64,000 nucleotides of DNA from NCBI GenBank assembly GCA_028023455.1, contig JAQFVV010006238.1:7016572-7080571 (forward strand). Reading direction: 5' to 3'. Each line of letters begins with the position of its first letter. Position 1 is the stretch's first letter. Positions 46,079 through 58,639 of this stretch are shown here, piece by piece. A program made the position numbers and the translations under genes. The notes under the pieces were generated by a model that was not told the DNA's origin, searched no databases, and saw only the letters and a list, made by a program, of their open reading frames with translations. The stretch is from Epiperipatus broadwayi. Taxonomy: Eukaryota > Onychophora > Udeonychophora > Euonychophora > Peripatidae.

Positions 46079-46925
46079 AACTGAATTTAAATGTAATTTA
46101 TCTACTACTTTGACACTTTTTAGCAAAAATCGTTTATTGTACCCATATGCATACAAATCTTATATTTTGACTGTCCTACAGGCTTCTTCAGAGCTATGAT
46201 ATAATGAACAATATAAAATAAAATATATAACTATATAAATAGTATCATATAAAATGTAAACAATAAAATTAATAAAATAATTAAAAAAACATAAAATATA
46301 TAATAAAGTATAGTAAAACTGAAATAAATTTAATCAAACCCAAATAAAATAATCCAGTTAATATAAAATAAAATATACAATATAAATATAAAATAAATAT
46401 AAATTATACATGTGTATTATTGACTGTATGCATACATATTCATGAACAACTATTAATTTAAATATATTATTCATTTTTATTATTTTTTAATAATCTCCTA
46501 ATTACTTCTATTCCTTATAAACTTAAACTTTAGTTTTATTAGCACCACCTTAATAAAACATTTAATACTTTTATTTCCATATAATTCTCAGTTCAACATT
46601 AATTTATTTATTAACATTATTTTTATTTTTTAAATCACATATCTATTATTTTCTTACTCATTCTTTATTAATACTATAAGTATATATTAATATCTAAAAA
46701 CTATAAATATTGTAATCTTTTAACCTATGCAATTTTACTTTAATTTTTTAAAAGTAAAAAAAAAAAAGTGTTTTTTTATTTTATTTTATGTTGTTCATTA
46801 TATCATAGCTCTGAAGAAGACTGCAGGACAGTCAAAATGTAAGATTGTGTATGCATATAAGTACAACAAAAGGTTTTTGTTAAAAAGCATTCAAAGTAGT
46901 GGATAAATTGCATTTATATAAGATA
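46079..46925. repeat. Element with 135-bp terminal inverted repeats
   Basis: Arms 46,079-46,214 and 46,791-46,925 are reverse complements (TTTATCTACTACTTTGAC versus its mirror; GTTCATTATATCATAGCTCTG inward). About 575 bp of AT-rich, non-coding, TA/AAAT-rich sequence separates them. Outward-reading CTGAAGA plus hairpin plus CAGTCAAAAT in both arms recalls the PLE terminal repeats, so it could be a PLE-derived non-autonomous element. Confidence 0.7.
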
Positions 46926-49884
46926 TTATAATTATAAATTTATTTAAACACACATTGATTATGTAAGTAATATTTACTAAGGCTGTAACCTCAAGAATAT
47001 GCGTGTAAAAATGTGATAGTAGGGACCTCTACAGGTCTTATCCACAAGTAAAGTAAAGGAAGTGGTGAATTTGATAATATTTCTGAAAAAATGGAATTTT
47101 TTTGAAAACTGATTCTGATAATTAAATGTTATATATATACCACTAAAAAGTAAAAAATAAAAAACAAAAATAAATTACTTTTATTCACAAAAATGCACTA
47201 AAAGATAAAAAATAATATTTTTTTTTAAGTTTCATTAATAAATTTCATTACTATAATAATTCATAAGTTAAATCCCCCCCCCCCCAAAAAAAAAAAAATA
47301 AAATAAATAAACTTGTAAATAATGCTTGTTGTATTAGTACTAATCTTTATATCAGATAAAAATACACTTTTTAATGTGATAACTAGATTAGCTTTGATAG
47401 AAGAAAGTGGACTTAATTGGAAAGTTTGTTTAAATAATTCTTTGAAAGTTTAACTTGTGAATTATTATAGTAGTACTTTTATAAGTGAAAGCTGAAGTAA
47501 ATTAAATGCACACTAAAAACTTTTTTTTTATTACTGAGATAAATAAAAACTAAATTTAAAAAGTTTGGAAAATTACAGCATATAACTAAAAATAATGAGT
47601 AAAAACCATATTTAATAGGATTTCATGTGAAAGGACAAAAAAATACAATAAACTATTTTTTTTTACAATATGCAAAGTTGTAAGACCATAAAAATGAGAT
47701 AGATATGTAGAGAAATATATTAAATATTCTTAAATGATAAAAAAATACGTAAATTGGATTTAAGAAAAAGTAGTAAAATATATGTCAAAATAAATTACAT
47801 ATAAAGTATAAGATTTATTTTAAAACATTAAGGAAATGTTAAAGTTACGTGAGATCAAAATGGAAGTTTTGAATGACAAGGAGAGAAAGTAAAAATGAAG
47901 TAAACATTCCATCTACTGAAAAAAGATCAAGGCGATTGAATGGAGAATGAAATATATAAAGGTAAAAATTTAAAAATATATATATATTTTAATACTTTTA
48001 TAATAAGAATATAAAATGCAAAGAAAAAATATTAGACTTAAACAAATAGCCATTGTTACTTGGATAGAGGGAAAAAATACATTATTGCTGATAGAGTGAT
48101 AAGTTACTAAATAGAGAATGTTTTTACAGTTATATAAAAAAATTCCATTTTATGCAAATGGTCTTCTACATCATGAAACTTTTACTAAAATTACGGAAAA
48201 GTCATATTAGATTCTATTTTATGCTTAGTAAAGTATTTAACTGTGATTGAAACAATAAGTATTAGGATTTGTCATTACCATGTAAAAATGGTACTATTAT
48301 AGCTGATTCATAACATATTACCAACAATATTAGTAGTATAATGATTTATATTTAAGAAGAGCTTTTCCATATAATTTGTATTACAATTTACAACACATAA
48401 TGTTATTTATTAAAACTACTATTCAGGGAAGAAGTGGAAGAATAATAAAACTTAAATCTCTTAATAAAGGATTGTCCATTTACTTATTGATTATTACTGT
48501 CATGTTGTATCTCTATAATAACAAGTTAATTTCAAACTTGTAGGTATTTACTCATTGTATATATACTGTAATAGATTCATCATTACTTTCATAACTAACT
48601 TTGAAAGTGTTAATAAGTCAATTTTTTCCTTTGCATTCTCTGGATCTGCCTTTTCAGTTTCCACCAGGCTCCGTGGTTATTGCAGCAACTCTCTTAGTTT
48701 ATGCACGTGTTGTATATTTATAGATAGGCTTGTAAATCATACTATAATTAATAGTCAGATCATCTAGTTTTATTTTTTGATTTGAATTTCATAACTTTTC
48801 TGATTGATTGTAAAATAAAGTATTTAATTCAGTAAATTGCAATTATTAGGGGCCTTAACATAATAAAATTATAATATATATATATAAATTTATAATAAAG
48901 TATTTTATGAGTACTAACGCTGTACCCGTATTAGATTCCTTTGTATAATCTTAAAGACATAGCTTCAAATATTTTCCACATTCGTTGAAATAAACTACTG
49001 TACTTCATATGTTTCCTCCTATCAAGCAGCAAAGTAAATGAAAAAATAAAAAAAGAAAGCATTTCATAGACTGTCTGAAATAACCTTTACGTGGATATTA
49101 AAAGAATTTCACGAATAAAAATAAATATTACATTTTAATACTAAAACAATTAAGTAATTTAACGCATTTAGACTTTCCGAAAAAAATATTTAAATTTGAC
49201 ATACAGGTGTCAAATTTTCTGCAGTTATAACTGTGATAGAATTTGCTTCAGATAAATATATAAATAATAGTTATTAATCATTTATTAAACTGGATATTAT
49301 TATATTACTTTTAATTCTGATATAAAATTTAAATCTAGGTAAAAGTATTATATGTGCTTTCCTACTAAACATAAACACATGGAATATTTAACCTAATTTC
49401 ATCTTTCTTTCTAGTGTAATAACTTTTTTAGTTACACTTAAGATGTTCATCCCACTACACACATTTGAAACGTTGATCGTAAAGACATCTGAAAAAGATA
49501 AATGACTTTTCTAGAAATTGATTTTTTAGCATTTGCAAATAGACAATACTAAAGTGCATGAACGACTGTGTATTTGTTTAAATATCCATTTTCTCAGAAG
49601 TAAAAAAAAAAACAATTGAAAAACTTCATTTGACATTTTCATAACTTTTTATATGAAAATTTGAAAATCTCCTTGCAATATTTACTACCATTAAAAGATG
49701 GAATATAGTGCAAAATATAGCAAAAACAATATCAATAAATAACATGATAATATAGTAGTTTGTGATAATATCTTTTATGCTCAATTTATACTTTTTTTGT
49801 TTAATTTGGAATTTTTCTGAATCTGTTGGTTAACTTATGATATTAATATACAACTTCAAGCATCACAGCAAAATTTCACAAATA
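46926..49884. other. Long non-coding stretch
   Basis: AT-rich with a poly-C/poly-A junction near 47,274-47,300. A GC-richer patch at 48,640-48,720 (TTTTCAGTTTCCACCAGGCTCCG...) has an acceptor-like sequence and a short open frame, but no donor or domain support. Nothing else recognised. Confidence 0.4.
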
Positions 49885-52030
49885 CAGAAAAAATTATCTT
49901 CCTTAAAAATCTCTACAAAATCAAGCAAAAGTTCCTTGCAGAATATATATCCGTCAGAAGAGCCAATTGTTTCCTAGCACAACAACACTGCTGGACAAGA
50001 GACTACCTCAGATGGGCACTGGGGTACAATAAAAACAAATCACTCCCTTATCCATTAATACTACTGGAACCAATCTCATTGGCTTTCCAATGATGCAACA
50101 CATCAGCCAACAATTTTGCCAAATATTGCAAAAAGATGGAACACCTCCTGTAAACAGCTGTTTGGATGCTGGTGACCTCAGCAAACATGGCATCACAGGA
50201 ATCCAAATCAAAAAGATAATATCTCTCCCTGACAGTGTTCATCCTGGACTTCACGGCATCCCAAATTTCCTTCTCAAACACCACAGTCAATTCACTGTGC
50301 CAATTATTAAAAAAATGATTGATCACCTAGCCTCCGGCAACAGAAACATAACAGATCTTTACCCAGTGGCACTCGTGCCTTTTATTAAAAAAGCAAAACC
50401 ACTAAATGACATTAACAGTATCTGGCCAATTTCCATGACCCCATTGCTTATCAAGATAATTGAGTCAGTCATTAAAGATCAAATCCAAACTCAAATTCTT
50501 AGCCATATCTCATCAAACCAATACGGAAAAAAGGGATCATCAACTTCGCATGTTATATCCAATGTAACTGCACTGTTCAATTACATCAGAGTACATCGTA
50601 AATCCAAACCTATTGCTGTTTGGATGTTGCAGCAGCATTTGATTCAGTCCAGATAAACACCCTTCTGGATATTCTGGTGGAATGCAACATTCAAGCCATG
50701 ATTGTTCAGATGGTCAGCAATCTGCTCAACAACAGAGAGATTTTTCTCTCTCTTGATGGCAATATCACACCAGGTTTCAAGCCACACAAGTCGATCCCTC
50801 AAGGATCTCCACTCAGTGCCCTTTTCTTCACAGCATATATCAACCCTCATCTGATGAATATAGAAAAAAACCTCCCTGGAATATTCCTTCCCTCTCTCTA
50901 TAAAAACTTCAATGTATTTGCATATATAGATTACATCATGGTTGTGCTTCCCACCATTAAATACTTTCCCCATCTCATGAACATCTTAAACAGAAATACA
51001 GCCAAACTTGGCCTACAAATAAATTTTAACAAATCTTCCATCTGGAAGATAATGTCTGGTAAACAAATTAACTTTCCCTTTTCTGCTAAACCTCAAAGAT
51101 ACCTAAGTTTCCCAATCTTCAAACCTCCAACTGCAATGGCAAGAGAAATTCAAGATGCAATCGTCCAATCAAGTGAAGCCATCACTACTTCACTCTCTAG
51201 AGTATACCTTTCATTATATGGAAAGGTTGGCCTCCTCAACATGATCATAATGCCAAAAATCTCATATTATCTTCCATTCATAAAAATGTCTAAACAGTTT
51301 CAAAATAAAATTAACTGATTATGCACCAAACTTCTCTGGAGAGGAAGGACAGTTGCTATTAGCTTGCGAGGTGTCCTCCACCCTTTTCTAGTTCATGGAT
51401 AGCATTCCTAATAGACCACCTACAACTTTATAACCCGATAATGCCCTCTAACCTTAACCAAAAAATCACCTTATGGGAAGCATACAATATAATCAACTAT
51501 AATCAACAACCCATTAAAACCAGCCTAAAAGTAACCAACCAAAGACTCATTACACACTTCAAAAGATGGAGTCTGGAACCCAAATTCCTTGACTTCATCA
51601 TTAAAATTAATCTTGATGTGCTTCCCATGAATTGGTTTCTTTATCACCGAAGAGGTTTTACCAGCATTGACCCTATATGTGGTCTGTGTGCTCGTGAAGA
51701 TGAAACCATAGACCATATTATACACCAGTGCCCAAGACTTAAAACACTGAAAGATATAATCATAATCAATTCCAACATAAGATCTGATATGATTTTCTCA
51801 CTTGAAAATGCCATTCATAATGGAAATTTTTCAATAATAAGGCTTTCTACCTTTGTCCTTTATTCCATATGGATAGTGAGATGCAAAACTCTCATGGAAC
51901 TACCCCCACCACAAATTATACCATTGTTTTATTAAACACTCAAACAATCCAAGAAACATGACCAGCTTCTTGACTCCAGTAAAGTCTTTGATGACACCTG
52001 GTCTTTAACTGCTCTATCCTTTTCCTGATT
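49885..52030 (+). mobile_element. Non-LTR retrotransposon (LINE), RT to 3' end
   Basis: Spread over three frames (50,090-50,656; 50,620-51,318; 51,441-51,935 and beyond) are ordered RT motifs: SVHPGLHGIPNFLLK, NSIWPISMTPLLIK, NQYGKKGSSTSHV, MDVAAAFDSVQ, SIPQGSPLSALFF, then AYIDYIMVV at the catalytic box. A zinc-binding CGLCAREDETIDHIIHQC follows. Base composition is clearly more GC-rich than the surroundings. An in-frame TAA after PLFY precedes a conserved tail (HDQLLDSSKVFDDTWSL). No endonuclease is visible upstream, so it is 5'-truncated or decayed. Confidence 0.88.
50620..51318 (+). pseudogene. LINE reverse transcriptase core with damaged active site
   Basis: The 232-codon open frame starts at the MDVAAAFDSV block (RT motif A, catalytic Asp present) and contains the QGSPLS block (motif B). 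Motif C, normally F/Y-A-D-D, reads Y-I-D-Y at about 50,925-50,936, losing the second catalytic Asp by a likely single G-to-T change (GAC to TAC). Downstream lies the thumb region with KPQRYLSFPIFKP. It overlaps the preceding frame by 37 bases, reflecting a frameshift within one original protein. Confidence 0.85.
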
Positions 52031-52552
52031 ATCACTCCCACCTACCCAGCATTATAGAATAGGCAATTTTAAAAGAAAATATTCATGTTTATATTAAAAA
52101 TGCTAATACCATTAAACAACTTCTTTGTTTCTCATATTCTACACAATCTCTTCATTATACCTAACCACATAAGAGTATAACAATTGTGCTCAATAACATA
52201 ATCTTGCCAGATGGCAAATAGAACACTATATAATCATATTATTGTACAATTTATTCATTTATTTATTCTTTATCAGGATGCATTCACTATTTATTGTTAA
52301 TAAAATTTTTATTGAAATGAACTTATGATCTAAGACATCTTAACAAAACAATAAACATTATTAAGAAATTTCAAATATATTTAGATTGACATAAATATGA
52401 TATATGATAGTAAAACATGAAGATAATAAATATCAAAACAAACATGAAAATATTAAAGTACCTAGTTTAAAAATATAATGCAAAATAGTGTGCTTTTAAT
52501 TAACAAAAAGCTAATTAATAATAATAATTAAAATGTGTATAAAATTAATTAT
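52031..52552. other. Non-coding stretch
   Basis: AT-rich sequence between the LINE 3' end and a foldback. Nothing recognised. Confidence 0.4.
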
Positions 52553-53050
52553 CATAATATGTTGGACTATATCCATTATCTTTCATTAAATGTTGAATGT
52601 CTAAAAAATTGTAAACTTTATTAAAACATTTCAAATACAAACTGTTATTAGTAAATAAACAATGCAGGTTAGTAGACTGCATGTTTCCAATTATATTATT
52701 CTCTGTTTTTCTTCAGGTGATATTGGTGTAACTAGTGACAATATTACCATAGAATTCGAATTCATACCTTTAAGTTTTGAAGCTCAAATTTTAAGACACT
52801 GCTCTAATCAAGTGAACTATTTTGTAATAGGTATTCAAGAATCTAGAGGCATAAGTTTGAATTCTATGCTAATCTAGTCACTAAAGAAGAGTAGGACCAC
52901 TCAAAATGTTATGGAGTCTACTAATCTGTTTTATCTATTTGTGTGATTTACTAAAAGTTGTCTGTATTTGAAAAGTTTAAATAAAGTTTAAAATTTTCTA
53001 GACATTCAACATTTAATGATAAATGATGGAAATAGTCCAACATATTATAA
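52553..53050. repeat. 500-bp foldback repeat
   Basis: Outer arms (52,553-52,680 and 52,905-53,050) pair closely: ATATGTTGGACTAT-TCCAT and CATTAAATGTTGAATGTCTA have exact or near-exact mirrors. Weaker pairing continues to the centre (CATAGAATTCGAATTCATAC versus its mirror at 52,850). The acceptor-preceded open frame at 52,662-52,877 is part of the palindrome and is not a gene. Confidence 0.85.
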
Positions 53051-54299
53051 CATCTAAAATACCATTATTATAAACCTTCAGGCAAATAGTGTATAAAATT
53101 AAAATTGAAATGACAGTGGCTGAATTAAAATTTTTCATAAAAAATTCCACTATTTTTTAAATATTTGAAAACCAATTCAAATTAAAAAAGACCCTTCTTA
53201 AATATATCTTTCAGTCAGTCGTAAATCGATCACAAACAGACTAAGCAATGGGTATGGCTTCTGGGCTGTAAGATTCTTCTTGTTTTATATATCTTTCAAA
53301 ATAGTATTAAAATATATGTTATAAGTATTAAAAGTCTCATTTTAAATTTTCGTAGGAATCTAAAAATTTTTGCTATGTCATTGGTTATTCACTGGAATAG
53401 AAATTTTGGAACAAAAAAAAATTTTTTTTGAGATAAGGATTGAACAAAAGAAGTAATAATAAATTAAATATATGAGATTAAAAATAATTTTAACAGATGC
53501 TGTAATGTTCCTAACTTCTTGTTTTTTTATATAAATCATATTTCTACTAAACTGTATCCTCAGTTTGGTTCTTCAATGACACATTCATCACTTTAATGAT
53601 GACACCAATTGATTTCATTGATTATAATTATGTTTTTTCTTAAGAGATTTCATTATACAATGATTACACCATTGCACAACATATCCTTGAAACAGTCTTT
53701 AAGCATGGAAAACAGTGAACTTTGTGACAACATTTGAGTGGTTGTAGGCTTTTTTTTCTGATAGCAAACCCACAACCATCCTAGGTAGCAATACAGTTAT
53801 TGATTAGTAAAAAAAGTATTTGGCTATTATTAATTACAACCCAATGCAGTAATTAATGTGTGTGGATGTATTAATTGTAAAAGCAAAAATATATTACTGA
53901 AATAAGACACAACTTTGATTATTTGTGAGGTAAGTTCATATTTCTAGTCACAGTGAGTCTACGGTTTGGTATTTATTTTTTCTTTTCACCACCTACTTAT
54001 ATTATTTTATATTATCATTATATTATAACCTTTTTCTTCAGAATTTTTTTACTATTGAGGATATACTCAACCAGTCTCCCAAGTTTTTCTTATTTATTCC
54101 TATCTATTTATAACATTGGTTATTAAAAGGCCTTTCCATGCTGTTTATGAAAGCTTTCCCTCTTTTTAGCACTTTTATTTTCCATTATAGTCATTACCCC
54201 TATTATTTATTCTTCTAACATGATCATAACATTTTCATCTTCTTTAGTTAATGGTTATTTATCACATTTTGTTCACATCAACTGTTTCTCTAATCTGTT
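53051..54299. other. Non-coding stretch
   Basis: AT-rich. Part of 54.0-54.3 kb may continue the RTE LINE on the minus strand, but no motif could be fixed. Confidence 0.35.
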
Positions 54300-55640
54300 T
54301 ATTTTCCCCCACCTGTCTTGATTTTTTTGCCCATTTTCTCTAATAATCCACTAGTCATTATTCATTTATTTTTTTGCTATTGTTCACCTCTCTGCCACAT
54401 AAGGTATCATATATGTCTTTTAATTTCAATCACTATTTTACAATTCGATAAAACTGTACTGAGTATTTCAATGGCCTGTCTCATTTTATTTATTCTTCTA
54501 CTATATATTTTTTTTCAATAATTGTTCTCAAATATTAAAACCTGCTTACATTCACGATTTTTTTATATCAAAGCCAATACATCATTTATATCTATCATTA
54601 AATAATTAGGGTTTTCAAATTTGATATTAAATGCCATTTTACTAATTTCTTCATAAGTTTTTTCAAAATATATCCATTATCTTTGGCACTCCTCAGAGAG
54701 TTGCTAAGGTAGGTTCAGACACTAGATTTAAAAATACCAACCCAAAGCCAGCATTTTTCTAGAAGTTATCTATGGAGAAAAAAATCTGAAATGTTCAGAC
54801 ACCTACATGTTTTCAAACCCAGCTATCCAACTCAAATAGCTATATGGGGCTGAGAGGTGTTCAGCCATGCCATATATTAGTAGTCTTAGCAATATAACAT
54901 TGCATAAGACTTAAGTCAGAGACTATAAATAGTCAAAATAAGAGTCATAGATCACATGACCCAATTCTCTTAAGCTTGTAAGATATAATCAATGAGGATT
55001 GCCAATTCCTCAACAAGCTTTGTGATAAATGCTTAGCCAGAGCCAGCATTTAAAACATCTCTGTCAGAATCCCCTCAAACCTCTGACCATGGTTTCGTGC
55101 TTTGGCACTCCTCAGATAGGTGCTGGAGTAGGTTCAGACACTAGATCCATTATCTTTTTTATTTGGTGCTACAATCATTTGGTCTTTTACAAATAAGTAA
55201 TTGAATAAATATCTACCATTAAGTAATCTTGTACTCATTTTTTAGATGTTTTGTTTAGTCCTTTAGAGACATATTGATGTAGATTTTGAACAGAGTGGTG
55301 ACATATAGCTTTCTTGCAATGATATTTTTCATGTTATAAATTCAACTGTCAACTTCTGGTCTTTCTTTATTTGATATATATTTTATTCATATATTCTCAT
55401 AACTACATTAAATAATAAATCATTATCAATGTTGTCCATTGAAAAGGCTATCCACATCATTTTCATAAAGTTTTCCCATGTAAAAAAACATATAACTGTG
55501 TTCTTAGCATATTTTTCATTAACTGTCTAACTGTAAATATGTGATCAGTATATGACTTTTTTTAAAGAAAATGTACTATTTTCCAGATGTTTCAACCTGC
55601 CCTTTAAATAATTTCTTGCAATTCTTCCTGAGGTCTTTGT
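54300..55640 (-). pseudogene. Decayed RTE-type LINE reverse transcriptase, split by an insertion
   Basis: On the minus strand, frame-corrected blocks follow RTE order. TDHIFTVRQLMK is the T-DHIFTLRQ motif. MSPLLFK-like residues mark the RQGC-LSP region. FVKDQMIVAP sits at the FADD-VLLA catalytic box with both Asp blurred. KKDNGYILKKLMKKL and ISNLKTLII are the E-L-L and GLKIN-KTK region; the insertion at 54,685-55,144 separates these. MRQAIEILSTVLSNCKIVIEIK near 54.45 kb fits the later STVL-NRKMS-EIK segment. Confidence 0.6.
54685..55144. mobile_element. 460-bp insertion with 41-bp terminal direct repeats and 13-bp TSD
   Basis: An exact 13-bp duplication ATCCATTATCTTT (54,672-54,684 and 55,145-55,157) flanks it. 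The element begins and ends with 41-bp direct repeats, GGCACTCCTCAGA...TTCAGACACTAG, differing at a few positions. Removing the insert and one TSD copy rejoins the RTE frame. The interior (ATCACATGACCCAATTCTC, AAGCTTGTAAG, CAACAAGCTTTG) resembles the 7.5-7.8 kb repeat. No coding capacity. The 13-bp TSD suggests target-primed retroposition rather than an LTR or DNA transposon. Confidence 0.75.
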
Positions 55641-57180
55641 AATAATATTTGTAACATATAGTTGACTATAGATAACAAACTACTCTTGCCACATTTTTAA
55701 AAAAAAATTATGATATATATCCTAAAGTTATCTTGAAAATTAACAAAATAAGACAAGTTTAATATAGATAATCTGTTTCCAGTAAAGGATCAGACTTAGC
55801 CTGATTGATTATTTATTTACTCAGTATTTTTTGTTGTGTATATAAATCTTAAACATCTGAAGCATCCACACAGTCCAAAATATTTTTAATGAGATTGTAA
55901 GATAAGTTGATGAGGACATTATTAATGAAAAATGTAAAAATTACTTTAAAATTATTTCTTAATGATGGAAGTATATTTAAAAAATTGTCAGCACCAATCA
56001 CATACTGCATTAAAAATTGACCAATCATTATGTACTATACAATCAATTTGATGACATCTTTCTTTATCAATAATCTTGGACCCCAGCAATATTTAATGGA
56101 AATACAACAGCCATCTGTCATACATTAATTATGCATATCTTCAACATGGAGGTCTTCAGACAAAATTCATTATTTTCATGTTCCCTTAAACCATGCTTAT
56201 ACAGCCATCCATTGAGATATTTCACTATTTTTTTTAAAAAAATAAAAAATTGTATACTTTGGATTATTGATTTTTAAATAATAAAAAAATCTAAAGACAT
56301 CAGTATGATCCAAAGCAGCAAACTCCAATTATTTTATTTTTGCCTCTTTATGTTTGATGATTGATTTCCTTTTTTGTTCTTCAATCTTAAAAGCATTTGC
56401 ATGACTACTTCAAGAAGATTTTTAGAATAGAAAAAAATATTTGCATAGTTAATTAAAGATTCATGTTTATTTTTACACAATAATTGCTTAATAATTATTA
56501 AAAATCAAATTATGCAATATTATGCTTTTATTTTACTTGCATATATTTTGTTTTTAAAAATAGAAAATTTTTTTTAGCATATTAACAAAACATCAACTAT
56601 GTTCTGATCATTTCACCTTATCAAACTGATCACCTTTATATCATTACTAAATCTGTGTTAGAATTTTTTGAGATAATTTAAAAAATTTAATATATTACAG
56701 CAGAATTTGATTGATTTATCAAAGATTTACATTTCTTTATTTGCATTTTAAAAATAAATTTTAAATAAAAAAGATTTTGTTCATTTTCTAAAGACTGTTT
56801 TTCTGCAGATTATTGAATGATGTTTTATATTTTTTGTTCTCTGTTTTCTAAACATATATATCTATCGAATTAAGACAAATTCATTGAATTTTGATACAGG
56901 TGATTGATTACAAATACCATTGTTCTCAGTATGGGAAGATTAATACTGCGATAATGATTGACTTAGTACAAAAATGCAAATAGTGTTATGAGATTGCTTA
57001 TCAATAATTAGTATGTTAAAACATGGCAATATGTCAATCAAAGCATGAACAGAGACTTTGATTATCAAAAACCTTAGTTAAGAAATCTTTTATTTTGCAT
57101 TGATTAACATACTATCATGTTGGAATTAATTAATTTATAGTTAGTGATCATAGTGTTAATATTCATGCATTGACACTGAA
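55641..57180. other. Non-coding stretch
   Basis: AT-rich. Upstream RTE sequence may extend into 55.6-55.9 kb on the minus strand, but no motif was clear. Confidence 0.35.
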
Positions 57181-57224
57181 CTGGATATTATTATTATTAA
57201 AAATAAGTTGGATTGATGATATTG

Positions 57225-57300
57225 TCATACGTGTTGGAAAACCTACAAACAGCTGATGAAAAAAGTTGTTTCTAAAATGTATGTACACCACAAAGTGATT
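57225..57300 (+). ncRNA. Hammerhead-like motif, isolated relic
   Basis: CTGATGA at 57,253-57,259 is the exact conserved first core block. A hairpin follows (AAAAA/TTTCT around GTTG, one mismatch), then AAAA in place of GAAA, T, a GTAT loop and GTA at 57,283-57,285, a valid NUH triplet. Possible stem I strands GTGTTGG (57,231) and CACCAC (57,286) lie on either side. The changed G12 predicts loss of activity. The carrier repeat is not identified. Confidence 0.3.
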
Positions 57301-57984
57301 TTTCAATTATTTATGTACAATGGCAGACATGGTAAAAATTGTATTATCCATAATAATTGAAGTTGGTATCTTTTTAAATCTTATATATAATTCAAAATAT
57401 GTTAATCTATTTATTATTAAGAGAAAGAATGAGATTTAATAAATTTCAAAATACAGAAGGTTTATGATGTATTTCTAAATATAAGATGATAAAATGTTAT
57501 GTTACATTGTAATAAGTAATAGAAAATCATTACTTGTAGTAATAAAAATATTACAGGGTTAGTTTCCCAGAAGGTTATGTGATAAATGCCATAGTGATAG
57601 AGTGAGAAGGCCAATTTATTTTAATAATTAAACTAAGATTTCCCCCAGCTTGAATTCACTGGAACTTTTATGTTTTGAATCTCCTCTTATTATTAAAATA
57701 AACTTAAAGCATCATCAGCAATGAGCAAGTGGAGTACTAGATTAGTCATAGTATCCTTAAAGAAAACCTGCCTCAGGGTCTGAACTTTTCATAATTTAAT
57801 TGTAAAAAAAAGGTATATATTAAAAAGAAATATACAATGTGGAAAAAAATGATTGGAAGTCATCAAAATAAAATAGTAGATGATATATGAGAAAAAGTTA
57901 TTTGAGTACTTGAAGAACAAAATCTAGTTTAAAGATAGAGACTTACTAGTTAATTTTGATATAATTTTGGTCAATTATGAATAA
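57301..57984. other. Non-coding stretch
   Basis: AT-rich, nothing recognised. Confidence 0.4.
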
Positions 57985-58345
57985 CATCATCATCATCAAC
58001 CATTATCAATTCACTGCCAGATGAAGGTGTTTCCAAGTTCAATCCATCTTCTCCAATCTTTATCTTCTCTTCTCCACATCACCTCTGCATACTTTCTTAT
58101 TTCATCCATCCATTTCACCTCTGGTCTCTTTCTGGGTCTTTTACAATATCTTGAAATCCAATTTAAGATTTCAATTGTCCACCTATTATCACCACTTTTA
58201 GCAATATGTCCAGCCCAACTCCACTTCAGTCCTTTAGTTTTTTCAATGAGGTCAGTAACACCTGTTTGTTCTCTTACCCATATATTACGTTTATATCTCT
58301 CATCAGCCCAGTTTTCTCAACTTTTTCAGGAACAACTTTGTCCAT
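57985..58345 (-). pseudogene. RTE-type LINE 3' end
   Basis: The minus strand aligns with the 37.6-37.9 kb copy: KNIWVREQTGVTDLIEK-like and WAGHIAKSGDN-like blocks, then a RPRKRPEVKWMDEIRK-like block, and the tail ends in GATGATGATG. The + strand 113-codon open frame here is its antisense. 5'-truncated with a few stops. Confidence 0.85.
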
Positions 58346-58639
58346 TTTGCCTCAGTGCTTGAATAATGCATACATACTAAACGATAGTGAATATCAAATC
58401 CATATTTAATATTACTATGCAATTCAATTGTTACTATTATTTCTTTTCTGACATAATATTTAGTAAAATGAAATTACTCACAGAAAAGGTAATTTTATTT
58501 TTAATATTTAGCTTTATTATTACTATCATATGATATAGTAAATATATTGAAAGCATGCTTGACAGTAATAAAAAGCTAAAAACTTTTTTAAAAAAGCTAT
58601 CGTTTTTGTATTTTCATTTTAACAAATATTACTCTCTCT

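Noticed and set aside
48640-48735. Short GC-richer patch with acceptor-like TTTTCAG and a hydrophobic frame ending TAG
   Set aside because: Too short, no paired donor or polyadenylation context, and several frames are equally open.
52662-52877. Acceptor-like CTGTTTTTCTTCAG followed by an open frame, exon-like
   Set aside because: The segment lies inside a 500-bp palindrome and is itself weakly mirrored, so its composition is explained by the foldback repeat.
58021-58409. 113-codon + frame as a secreted or membrane protein
   Set aside because: Antisense of an RTE LINE 3' end, which explains the Ser/Leu/Phe-rich composition.
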